This document shows positions 36,419-46,165 of a stretch of DNA of 64,000 bases, piece after piece. Position 1 is the first letter of the stretch. Each line of letters starts with the position of its first letter. The notes beneath the pieces were generated by a model. That model searched no databases. It saw only the letters and a list, made by a program, of their open reading frames with translations, and had not been told where the DNA came from. Source of the stretch: Cephalopachus bancanus (taxonomy: Eukaryota; Chordata; Mammalia; Primates; Tarsiidae); NCBI GenBank assembly GCA_027257055.1, contig JAPVLO010000073.1:310001-374000 (forward strand), written 5' to 3'. The position numbers were made by a program, and so were the translations under genes.

Positions 36419-37384
36419 TTAATCTTTTGCCTGTACTCTTGTGAAGAATGTTGTTGTTCTTTTTTCTTTTTCTTCTGTGTTCAGTACTTTCTTAAGTGTT
36501 TCTTATAGAGGTGGTCTGGTGGCAGTGTAGTTTCTTAGGGATTGAATATCTGGAAAAGATTTCAATTCTCCCTCACTAATGAAGCTTAGTTTGGCTGGGT
36601 AGGTTATTCTTGGTTGAAATTGTTTCTCTTTTAGAACTTTGAAGATAGGGCTCCAGGCTCTCCTAGCCTGAAGGGTTTCTGTGGATAAATCTGGTGCTAT
36701 TCTAATTGGTTTTCCCTGGTAGGTAGTCTGGCCTTTTTCTCTTGCTGCCTTTGGGAGTTTTTCTTTTATAGCTACTTTGTTTAGGCAAATTATTATGTGT
36801 CTGGGAGTTGGTCTTCTCATTTGTTGTCTTGCAGGGGTTCTCTGAATCTCTTGTGTTTGAATTTTTTCCTCCTTGATGAGATGAGGGAAGTTTTCTTGAA
36901 TGATTTCATGAAATGTTTGTTCCATGTTTCTCTCTGTTTCTCTCTGTGCCTCAGGAAGCCCAATTACTCTTAGGTTTGGTCTCTTGAAGTGATCATTCAT
37001 CTCTTGCAGGTTTTGTTCTGTCTTTTTGAGCTTCTTTTCTATGCTTTTGACAGTTTCGGTTACTTCTGTGTTTTGGTCTTCGAGCTCTGAGATTCTTTCT
37101 TCTGCTGGGCTGATTCTGCTTTCCATGCTTATTAGTCTGTTATTTATTTCCATCACAGTATTCTTTACTGCTGTCATTTCTGACATCAGCTCCTTCCTAT
37201 TTTTCTCTTGTCTCTCCTTAATTTTTTTAATTCTCTCCATTAATGTCTTGATGTCTGGGTTTGTTGCATGTAACCAGTCATTCTGGGGGCTCTTCATTAT
37301 TTGTGTTCCAGAATCTGTTTTCTCAGTGTCTGATCTCCCAGGGGTCTGTGTGAGACCTACATTCTTCTTTTGGTTTTTCTTCAT
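36419..37384 (-). pseudogene. L1-ORF1: L1 ORF1, one premature stop
   Basis: The frame is open from ATG at 37384 for 293 codons and stops at 36503. At the next codon the copy at 6328-7287 has CAA (Gln) where this copy has TAA, a single C-to-T change. Past it the same frame continues to the normal stop at 36421-36419, so the loss is about 26 C-terminal residues. The coiled coil, RRM-like domain (FKRPNLRVIGL) and most of the C-terminal domain are present. An extra KE-type pair of codons (EEKEKRTT) is seen after the stop compared with L1-1. Confidence 0.92.
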
Positions 37385-38756
37385 TTGTGCGGTTTTTCCC
37401 CCTCCCTACTTTTTCCTTCCCTCCACGTCACCATCTTCTTTAATTCTGTTATTCGGGGTAAAGGGATTGGTTTTACTTCTGTTTGTTCAATCTCCTATTC
37501 TTTATGTATGCCCTCTTACTTTGTTCAATTCTGGAGTTGCACTGTAGGTTTGGGGGTGGTCCTTTTTGCAGTTTTGAGATTTACTTAAGGGGGGAGCTGT
37601 GATTCAAAATCTATCTGTAGGTCCTGGTATTCGCTGACAGGTGTGTGAATAATCTGGAACCCACTTCCCACTGCCTGGAATCTGTCCATGCAGTGGGGCT
37701 GTAGGTTTACTCCCTGAAATAAAATGTGGTTAGTGGAGGGGAGAGAATGGAGCTGACAGTGAGTTGAAGAGGGGGGTGGAGAGTTAGAGGAGTAAGGGGG
37801 GAAACAAACAAGTGTGCCAACAAACAGAGAGAGAGGCCTATGCTGAAACAGATAAAAACAATAGACCACAGTTACAGACGAACCAACTCTCATACAGACA
37901 AAAATAAAACATATAGTGATGCTAACATACCAGCTATCCAACCACCTTAGTAGTATGCTGTTCCTCTATACAAAAATATGGTTTACAGAGAGAAGAAAAG
38001 AGAAGAAAAGGAAGAGAGAAAAAAAGGAACAATACAGTAGGAATAGAATTAAGTCATTAAACTAACAGAATCAATGAAGCACACTCTGAGACATTTCGTT
38101 TAAGTCCAATGTCCTTTCAGGTCTGATTTCTAGTTTTCTTTACAAGTTGGTAAGTTAGTTTGCAGTTAGGGTCAGTTGCCCCTGGTCTGTTGTGAAGGAC
38201 AGTTCAGATCACCCTCTGTTCACCACTCTGGCCTATGTCTTTATCAACCTTGTTTCTCCCATTTTGGTGTTGTTACCTTGAATCAACAACAGGTGGTGCT
38301 ATCTCAGCTGCTCGCCCCAGAGGGGGTGGGGCCGGACAGGGACGGCAGAGGCTGAAGATGGCAAGATGGTTTCCTGCCTCAGGGCAGACGGCAGGAAACT
38401 TACGGCAGGCAGGACGTCTGGGTCACAGGAGAGGTGGCAGCATTCCCAGCAGATCTTCCCTGAAGAGGCTTCAAGGACTGAAGTTGTGGATTGCCTCTTG
38501 CCTGGGTGGTATGATGTGCTACTGGTGGCGGTGGCGGTGGCTGTGGTGGCTACAGCGGTGGCGTCTGCACTGCAGTGGCTGTCCAGACCTCTGCGATGCC
38601 CCAGCGGTGGCAACGGTCGAGCTCCGTATGAAGAGTAGGCTGCTATGTTTGGGCCTGTAGCCCCCAGGGCAAGAGCCAGAAACCCACTGCAGTTCTCCTT
38701 TGCAGAGGTTTTCACAGACCAGGTTGCCCCGTCACCATCTTGCTGGAAGTCCTCCC
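37385..38756 (-). promoter_or_regulatory. L1-2 5'UTR / internal promoter
   Basis: This is the full 5'UTR of about 1.37 kb, longer than the roughly 0.9 kb of human L1. Near the sense 5' end, CAAGATGG (plus-strand CCATCTT at 38735-38741) matches the core of the YY1 site that positions L1 transcription in human. The region 38300-38650 is CpG- and GGN-triplet-rich (for example (GGTGGC)n at 38524-38545). Distally, toward ORF1, A/G-rich text follows. The plus strand carries an antisense frame of 141 codons at 38235-38660. Confidence 0.8.
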
Positions 38757-38937
38757 AAAAATATCTTAATAAGTCTTTTAACAAAACAAACTATGCTCTG
38801 AACAATTAGATTCTCAGAGTAATTGACATATTACTTACACATAATTCATTATGGTGTTTAACAGTGAAAAACATGGTTCGCCAACTATTCATTTTGGTGA
38901 ACAATCATGAAGACTTTGTTCTAGAAATAAAGGATAA

Positions 38938-39020
38938 ATAAACTTACGCTTATTTTTGAGTTATGTGAACTTTTTTGTTTGGTTGCTATTTTTCCAATCA
39001 AATTGTATCATGTTTTATAT
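38938..39020 (+). repeat. 84-bp direct repeat, left copy
   Basis: It starts ATAAACTTACGCTTATTTTTGAG and ends CATGTTTTATAT. It matches 40058-40142 at roughly 90% with two short indels, in the same orientation and 1.12 kb away. Flanks on both sides of the two copies differ. I do not recognise the sequence as a known family. Confidence 0.9.
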
Positions 39021-39029
39021 ATCGAACTA

Positions 39030-39077
39030 TCTATATCTATCTATCTATCTATCTATCTATCATCTGTCTATCATCTC
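39030..39077 (+). repeat. (TATC)n microsatellite
   Basis: About eight CTAT units, then imperfect CATCTGTCTATCATC. Confidence 0.93.
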
Positions 39078-39204
39078 CTTGCTTTCAGAAAATTTTAATC
39101 TGGTTGTGAGTATAAAGCTAATATATCAAAAATTTAAAATATTTAAAACAACAGTGACAAGCATATAACCATGTGCTTCATTTGTGTAGGTGCGTGTCCT
39201 ATAA

Positions 39205-39390
39205 CAGTGGTCCTCTGTCTTGAGTATGCATCAGAAACACTTGGAAGGCTTGACAGAACCCGGGTTATGAGGCCTACCCCAGAGTGTTGAAAAACCTAAG
39301 TATAAATTGAAGCTCAACAATTTACATTTCAATAATTTTCCAGATGTTGCTAATGTTGCTATTCTGAGGACCACACTCTGAGAACCACTA
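39205..39390 (+). mobile_element. MER5A-like hAT-Charlie DNA transposon
   Basis: It begins CAGTGGTCCTC and ends GACCACACTCTGAGAACCACTA, the imperfect terminal inverted repeats of MER5A (CAGTGGTTCTCA...). Internal text also fits: 'GCATCAGAAACACTTGGAAGGCTTG', 'CCCCAGAGT', 'ATTTACATTTCAATAA', 'CCAGATGTTGCTAATG'. The flanking 8-mers TCCTATAA and CTCTAGAA are a decayed hAT target duplication. It is a non-autonomous, extinct element with no coding capacity. Confidence 0.88.
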
Positions 39391-39399
39391 CTCTAGAAG

Positions 39400-40057
39400 A
39401 ATTCAGAAGAGGAAAGATAATTGTGGACTAAAATAGCTAAGCATGTTTTGCAGAGTGATTAATATATGTTTATTTGTGAACTTATTAGCATACAGTTTTT
39501 TATCCAGGGAAGCCAGTGGTAAATTCAACTTTGTTTTGTTTATTACCTCTCCCCCCCCCCCCCCCCGCCCCTGTTTCTCTTCCATTGTTTGTAGTTTCTT
39601 CTTCTTTTCCTCTTTGGGCTGAGAAGAAACGGTTTCATCAATGCCTCATTACAAAGCTAATATTTTTCTAAAAGAAACAGTGTTTGCATTCTAGTCATTT
39701 AGACTCTTATGTTCCTGTCTAGTCCTGACCAACTTCTCGATGACATTTTCCAGGCTAGATGTATAACTTGTCTCAAACATGTTTGCCTTTTCTATAAACC
39801 AATCAATCTGTTTCCACTGACCACAGCAAACTTCATTATTGAAGTAAGAGAAGCCAAATTGGGCTACTATAATGAGTGCCATACACAGATAAACTCTGCA
39901 ATGTCAGCAATGTTTACTAATATTTCCGAATGCAAAAGCAATTTAAATAGTGAAATGTCAGGGTAAAGCTATAATAAGGTATAGGGATATAGGCCAGATT
40001 TTTCTTTTACATTATTCAATGGAAAATTTTACCCACAGGAATTTTTCTTTAACGCCA
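39400..40057. other. Unannotated; includes a C17 run
   Basis: A homopolymer C run (with one G) lies at 39551-39572. Overlapping frames of 60-85 codons exist on both strands at 39691-39966. Neither has a recognisable domain. The stretch is bracketed by the 84-bp direct repeats. Confidence 0.45.
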
Positions 40058-40142
40058 ATAAACTTACGTTTATTTTTGAGCTATGTGAATTGTTTTTGTT
40101 TGGCTGGTTATTTTTCCAACCAAATTGTACCATGTTTTATAT
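40058..40142 (+). repeat. 84-bp direct repeat, right copy
   Basis: Partner of 38938-39020. It runs ATAAACTTACGTTTATTTTTGAG ... ACCATGTTTTATAT, with a one-base insertion in the TGTTTTTGTTTGG stretch and one in GGCTGGTTATTTT. Confidence 0.9.
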
Positions 40143-42600
40143 AAAAATGCAGTTTTTGTGTTTCTTCTCTTCAATTTATATCTTTGGTGCTCAATCTGGA
40201 CAAGAGAGAGGGGGAGGAAGATTCATTATTTTTTAAATAGCTAAAATATGTTTTTAAAATGACAGAATGTAATTTATGATGCATTTGCCAACATATTACA
40301 TTAAGTATTAAAGTATAATCATAGCATGTGCACAGGAAGATGCTGATTATATACATTTTTTCTATCATACACATAAGTGTCTTTTTACGAGTGACAAATC
40401 ATAATCTTTAAACTCAGATTTCTGCTGGCTATTGAGTCGTTTTCTTGAAAAATTAAAAAGAACCCATTTTCACCTGCACATGCTGACCAAAGAGAAATTT
40501 AAAGTAATGATATTTGTGCTATAAATCCAGACAGACTTTATCCACATATATATCATTTATGTGAATTTAATCTTTACCTTTGTATCTCTTTATTTCAATG
40601 CAAGTGTATATGTTCTTTTCTCCAAAATGTATTTCTGAGAGTCTTCACCACCTACGACTGAATTAGTATATGCATATTGGATATATACATACCATAAATA
40701 ATTCAATATCTGATTATTTCATTTTAGTTTTATCATATTGTAAATTAAGACATTTTAATTTAATGCCTTGGCAATGAGTATGAATCAATGTGAAAACTCA
40801 GAATTGCTCAAAAAATAATTACCACCTAATATAAGTAAATGGAAGGTTTTGTTTGAACAAACAACAATTAAGTTGCATATAACTTCGTTAAAATGAGACA
40901 CAGTATTCGGGCTTTAATATTTTTAGTATGTCTATTTATAACAAAAACCTTTTTTAAAGTACTAGAATTTGCAGCAATTTGACATAAATGTAAGAGCTAG
41001 CAATACATGTAAAGAAAAATGATAAAGTTATGATGCGATCCATCAAATCCCCCTACTAGGATGAGATCAATCCCCAATCTGGCATATTTAAATGCTGTCA
41101 GAGATGGCACAGCTACCTTTATTTTGAGTGATTATTCCACTATTTCATTCTTACAGCCTTCACAACCAAATATATGCTAGATTTTAATGAATTCTTAGCA
41201 CTAATACCAAAGTGAGTAGATAGGCTCTAATCAAAGACTTTTTTGTTTGTCAGTGCCTCAAGTATCTGTAAAAAAAATTTTTTTTTTTTTGCCTCATAAC
41301 TACTTAATGATCAGAACAATTACTTTTTTCTTGAACATTTGGGGACCTATGTTCATTCTCACTGCTGTTACTTTAATTAATACTGACTTCTAATCTTATA
41401 AATTGTATCTATATTTTAAAAGAGCATGTAGAGCACCTGTACAACCTGGGACCTAAGTACTCCTGATACAGAACGAATTCATTGTCTTGTATCTATAGCT
41501 ACTTCTTGAATAAGCAAGCCATTAAACCTGACTGCATATCACCAAATGGGAAGAACAGTGGCACAATTAATAAAGTTCTAATATGCAATAGACCAGGGTT
41601 TTCTTTGGAGGAGACTCCATAAATTCTGAAAATATGAGATAGGCACCAAGCAAGTTTTAAAGGCTACAGTCAGCACAGCAAGCCAAGGAAACCTGGGTAT
41701 GCTTATATAGATACCTTTTGTGATCAGATCAGGCTGTCAAAATGTTTTGAAAAATATTTCATATAAAAAGTGACAAACATCCTTCACAAATGTATTAAAA
41801 AACTTAATAAATTAATGTGTTTAATTAAATAGCTACAGTGATTCATAGCAGTATATTTGAAGCTTATTCAGATGCAATACTCTCCTTTTGCTAGCAAGTA
41901 TTTTGAAGTCTTCTTTACTATCGAGAAGTGAAATAGATAAACAATAAATTCATCAATACTAGTTTAAAGAATCAGTATGGTATTGTAACATGAAGGTAAA
42001 GGTAGATTAAAAATAATTTACAGAAAAATAACATCATTCAGCTTGCAAATTATCCATATGATTTTCAAAGATATAATAACAAAGAAATATTAGTAAGTGA
42101 CAGCAACAAGGGCTAATTTATTCATCTGTGTCTAACACAATATCAAACATATAGGTAATTAATGTATATATATATTATAAAGTACCTGCTTATTAATCAA
42201 ACCTCAGATAATGCACCTGAGAAATTTACCATATAGTTGAGATGGTAAATACCATTTAGGTGATACATTAATATTATTAAAGAATATTTAAATCACTATT
42301 GAACTTCAGAAAAGGGAGCCATTTGTATAAGAGTGTGTGAGGCAAGGGGCTTGGGATGGGAATTAATAAGCTGAATTAATGAAATGATTTGTGTGAGGGT
42401 TTTTATCCATGTTTATACCTATGTTGATACTTTGCATAAATTAGTTGAAATATTGACTTTGTTTTTCCTATTAGATGTATGAAGCCCAATAACTTTGAAT
42501 GCAAGAACTTTAAAGGAAAGAATTAGTAAGTATGTGTAGAATATTTAAATATTGTTGAAATTTGTTGAAAAAAAGTTCTTGTAATCAGTTAGTTCAATTG
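40143..42600. other. Long AT-rich stretch, no feature recognised
   Basis: About 2.4 kb without an identifiable repeat, exon or RNA gene. It contains short A/T runs (A/T switch at 41270-41290) and a small (TA)n at 42165-42177. Confidence 0.5.
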
Positions 42601-42745
42601 CCCATTCTTAGAAGACATGAATTCAAGTCCTGAACCTGGATAAGCCACCTAGATATATATAAGCCTTAATTTTATATCTGTAAAATTGAGTAAGTATGCC
42701 AAAATCATAGAAAATTGATAATGATATGAGATGAAATAAAGGTAG
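42601..42745 (+). repeat. Probable MIR SINE
   Basis: 'GACATGAATTCAAGTCCTGAACCTGGATAAGCCACC ... AGCCTTAATTTTATATCTGTAAAATTGAG' follows the MIR order (GGGTTCGAATCCCGGCTCTGCCAC ... CCTCAGTTTCCTCATCTGTAAAATGGGG). It is diverged. Confidence 0.55.
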
Positions 42746-43400
42746 TTGGTGATCTGCCGATGATTTATGTTTTAATGCAGGTACCAATCTAGGCATCCCA
42801 TCAATTTATAGTAACTTTTATTGGAAATTAATTATATTGCTATTAATTTTAAAATAAGTAGTAAAAACATGTGGTACAAAATTCTAAAGGAAGATAAAAA
42901 AGGGAAGAGAGGGAGAATAAGCACCTGTTGTATTTCTTTCCTCTAGATACCACAGTAATCATATTAAGGGCAATAACTTTTTCCAGCCTCTTGTATTTCT
43001 CTCCAATACAAAGTAACATAAATCAAACTCCCTTGATTTCTAATTTGTGTGTTTCTCCTGCTTTAGGAACTAGACAGATCAGCAGTTTCTGGTCAAAATA
43101 TTAATTTTAAAAAAGACTTCAAGGAGTCACTGAAACCATTTGTTTTAGAAACATAATTTTCAAATTTCTTTATCATTTCTCAGTCACATGCAACCTTCAT
43201 AATAAGAACCATCCATGTTGTGTTTGCCCATATATTCGCTCATGAGGAAAGCATAGTTTCTGACATGATATCATAAACCATCTTGGCCACTGTACATTTA
43301 ATCTATTCGATCTGATTGGCTGCCCTGGAGCACAGCAGTTATTCTCTATCATTTTTGGGGGAATTCCTCCCCTTTTCTCATGTACTTGGCACTTCTTTTT
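42746..43400. other. Nothing recognised
   Basis: No gene or repeat that I can name. The 78-codon minus frame at 43433-43197 runs partly into the Alu and lacks support. Confidence 0.5.
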
Positions 43401-43708
43401 TAAATTTTGGTTTAGCTGGGCTTGGTGGCTCAACCTGTAATCCCACGCCTTTGGGAGGCTGAGGTGAGTGGATTGTCTGAGCCCGCGGGTTCCAGACCCG
43501 CCTGGGCAATTTGGCGAGACCTAATCTCTAGGATAAATCAAAATGAGCCGGGTGTGGTCGCGTGCCTGTAGTACCAGCTACTCGGAAGGCTGGGGTGGAA
43601 GGATCACCGGAGCCCAGCAGGTCGAGGCTGCGGTGGCTGGGAGCAGCCACTGCACTCCAGTCTGGGCGACAGAGTGAGACTCCAACTCAAAATAAAAAAT
43701 AAAATAAG
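43401..43708 (+). mobile_element. Alu, full length, older type (host of nested pair)
   Basis: The left TSD TAAATTTTGGTTTA at 43401-43414 is followed by GCTGGGCTTGGTGGCTC. It retains the 5-nt segment (GGGCAATTTGGCGAGAC). The tail at about 43688-43708 is AAAATAAAAAATAAAATAA, where a second Alu starts. Its matching right TSD lies beyond the second Alu, at 44025-44038. Confidence 0.95.
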
Positions 43709-44038
43709 CCGGGCTTGGTGGCTCAGCCTGTAATCCCGCGCCTTTGGGAGGCTGAGGTGAGTGGATTGCCTGAGGCCGCGGGTTCGAGACCCGCTTGGGC
43801 AGCGAGACCTCATCTCTACAATAAATCAGAAAATCAGCCGGGCATGGTAGCGCATGCCTGTAATTCCGGCTACTTGGAAGGTTGAGGCGGAGGGATCGCC
43901 GGAGCCCGGCAGGTCGAGGCTGCGGTGGATGGGAGCGGCCACTGCACTCCAGTCTGGGCCACAGAGTGAGACTCCAAGTCAAAAAAAAAAACAAAATAAA
44001 ATAAAATATAAAAATAAAATAAAATAAATTTTGGTTTA
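43709..44038 (+). mobile_element. Alu, full length, younger type, inserted in Alu tail
   Basis: The dimer starts GCCGGGCTTGGTGGCTC at 43709 and ends near 43980, with a long A-rich tail (AAAATAAAATAAAATAT...) to 44024. It has the 5-nt deletion (GGGCAGCGAGACCTC). The outer duplication TAAATTTTGGTTTA at 44025-44038 belongs to the first Alu. The second Alu's own TSD is probably the AAAATAAAATAA text at both of its ends. Hence it entered the A-tail of the older copy. Confidence 0.94.
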
Positions 44039-44319
44039 CACTCTTATTTCAGTAAAACATTTACTCCAGCAGTTTCTGGAGAAAGGACATTTAGAAAGTA
44101 GTTTTTTGACATTTTGAATTCTGAAAGCATCTTCATTTTTTGCTTTCACTTGACTGACAAGAAAATTTCAGTTGGAAATCAATTTCCTTCAGAATTTTTA
44201 GAGTTTTGCTCTAGGTATCTTTAAAAGAATCTTCTAGCTTTCAGTGTTGCCTGTGAGCAATATTCTCAAATCCTAAATTTAAAAAATTCTAAATGTTTCC
44301 ACAATATACTTGAACTTCT
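44039..44319. other. Nothing recognised
   Basis: Short spacer between the Alu pair and an L1 tail. Confidence 0.5.
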
Positions 44320-44612
44320 CAGCAACTTTGATGGACTTAGAGTCTGTAATACTGAGTGACCTATCACAGAAACAAAGAACTGAGTACATATCCCCACTCA
44401 TAAGCAGGCCATGAACAATTATCATAATACTACAAGAAAGAGATTGGCAGTAGTGGGAAACTGTCAGGGGAGGGGAAGGAGGGATTGGCGGTAGTGGGAA
44501 ACTGCCGGAGAGTAGGGGGGATACACCTCATCAACAAGGGCACCTGCATAATGAACATTTGCATACCTAACACCAAATTGTACCCCACATCTTTAAAATT
44601 AAAAATATATAT
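44320..44612 (+). mobile_element. L1 3' end (C-terminus and 3'UTR)
   Basis: It starts in the last codons of ORF2 ('GGACTTAGAGTCTGTAATACTGAGTGACC'), then a 3'UTR with two copies of GATTGGCAGTAGTGGGAAACTG (44441 and 44483) and a G-rich spacer. It ends TTGTACCCCACATCTTTAAAATTAAAAATATAT. It is the same 3'UTR subfamily as the L1 at 8927-10554. It is severely 5'-truncated. Confidence 0.9.
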
Positions 44613-44969
44613 GCTTCAGAGTAAACAAAATCTCTCCTAAAAATGACATCAAGTGCTTTTCAGCATGCAGCTCACCAAGATCAAATTTCCAATAATAAAT
44701 AAATTCTAAGAGGGAAGTTCAAGATGCTTCAGCCTCACCAGGCATTTAGAGCTTCCACTTGTGACATTGTTCAACACTCCTTCACATAAGCACACAAGTG
44801 TCTGGGAAACATAATTAAAAACAAAATCTCCTTCTAGCCCAGAAAATTTATACACAAATATAAAGGGGAAATGACAATTTTATTATTGAATAATAAAATT
44901 AGAATGTGTTGCAAACACTGGCAAAATTCCCTAAGAGATTTTGTATAGTCACCTTTCTATGTAGATAAT

Positions 44970-46165
44970 CAGATACAATGCATAATTTGGGTGAGGATGT
45001 GAAGGAAACAAAATTTTCCTAGACTGTTGGTGGGAATGCAAGTTAATTCAATCCCTGTGGAAAGTAGTTTGGAGATTTCTCAAAGAGCTAAAAGTAGATT
45101 TGCCTTTCGGCCTAGCAAACCCAATTTTGGGTACATACTCAAAGGAGCACAAATCATTCTGCCAAAAAGACACCTGCACATGTATGTTTATCACAGCACT
45201 AACCACAATAGCAAAAACATGGAAACAACCTAGGTGCCTATCAACAGTGAACTAGATAAATAAAATGTAGTACATATACACAAGGAGTGTCCAACTTTTT
45301 GGCTTCCCTGGGCTGCATCAGGTAAAAAGGAATTGTCTTCGGCTACACATAAATTATATAATATAGTTAGAATAAATACATAATAAAACTTATTTTTTAT
45401 ATATTATATTATAAAGTTTAGAAAAATGAGGACAATATAAAACTAGTGTGAAATTTGATCTTGTTTTCATAAAACTAATCTATCAATGTCTGGTTCTACA
45501 GAATGATCACAATTATTAGTGAGTTCTCAAGGTGCTCATCAAAAATGTTTGTTCGGATTTTACTCTTCATGTGCTTCAAAAATGAAAACTACTGCTCACA
45601 AATGTATGTGCTGCAAGAAAGCAATGTCATGAATAAGGCATGATTGTGAACTTCAAAAATGAAATTATGCATGAAATCAAGACAAAAATGCTAAAAACAC
45701 ATGATGTTCAAAGATCTTGTGACTGCATTATTAGTTACACTGGGCCACATGCAGTCCCTGGGCCACAGGTTGGACATGTTTGCTATATACCACTGAATAC
45801 TACAGAGTCATAAAGAAGAGCAAAATCATGTCCTTTGAAGGAACAGGGTTGCAGCTAGGGCCCATCATTCAGAACAAAAATTATCACAGAAATAGAAAAC
45901 TGAATGCCTCATGTTCTCTCTAATAAGCGGGAGGTAAATACTGAATACACACAGGCAGAAGAATGGGAAAAACAGACTCTGGGACATTCCTAAAGTGGGG
46001 AGGGAGGAAGGGTTGTAAAGGTTGAAAAACTACCCACTGGGTACTCCGTCGACCACCTGGGTGATGGGCTCAATAGAAGCTTAAACCTTATTTCCACATC
46101 ATATATCTATGTAATAAATCTACACATGTACCCCTTGAATCCAAAATAAAATAATAATTTTAAAA
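44970..46165 (+). mobile_element. Old L1 3' end, split by a DNA transposon
   Basis: The left part 44970-45281 has 'GGTGAGGATGTGAAGGAAAC', 'CTGTTGGTGGGAATGCAAGTTA' and 'AGCAAAAACATGGAAACAACC', all ORF2 C-terminal coding text. The right part 45785-46165 resumes at 'CCACTGAATACTACAGAGTCATAAAGAAGAGC' and runs to 'TACCCCTTGAATCCAAAATAAAATAATAATTTT'. This is an L1MA/L1PB-type 3' end, different from the other L1s of the window. The reading frame is lost. Confidence 0.85.
45282..45784. mobile_element. hAT-like non-autonomous DNA transposon
   Basis: A 0.5-kb block interrupts the L1. Its ends are inverted: AAGGAGTGTCCAACTTTTTGGC at the left and the complement of AGCAAACATGTCCAACCTGTGGC at the right. 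Flanking 8-mers ATATACAC (45274-45281) and ATATACCA (45785-45792) look like an 8-bp target duplication, as in the hAT superfamily. Internal 'CCCTGGGCTGCATC' and 'GGGCCACATGCAGTCCCTGGGCCAC' recur in MER-type elements that I cannot name exactly. No transposase frame is open. Confidence 0.7.

Larger units (their letters stand above)
32323..38767 (-). mobile_element. LINE-1 (L1-2), full length, with TSD
   Basis: The insert spans about 32336-38756 (6.4 kb) between copies of CCAAAAATATCTT (32323-32335 and 38755-38767). In its sense the order is 5'UTR (38756-37385), ORF1 (37384 to about 36419), spacer, ORF2 (36346 to about 32551), a 3'UTR of about 215 bp, then an A-tail (T run from 32336). The sense 5' end begins near GGAGGACTTCCAGCAAGATGG, so this copy reaches the true start. 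ORF1 has one premature stop and ORF2 several frameshifts, so it cannot move by itself. It is of the same subfamily as L1-1. Confidence 0.97.
38768..39204. other. Unique-looking DNA with first copy of an 84-bp repeat
   Basis: It contains 38938-39020, the left copy of a direct repeat (see separate entry), and a TATC microsatellite at 39030-39077. Nothing else is recognised. Confidence 0.5.

Noticed and set aside
38299..38784. 161-codon sense-strand frame in L1-2 5'UTR
   Set aside because: It crosses the element's 5' boundary into flanking DNA and the TSD, so it cannot be an L1 protein as drawn.
43578..43994. 138-codon minus-strand frame
   Set aside because: Alu antisense translation, like those at 16063-16380, 24352-24594 and 54943-55227; Alu-derived frames are common and not evidence of a gene.
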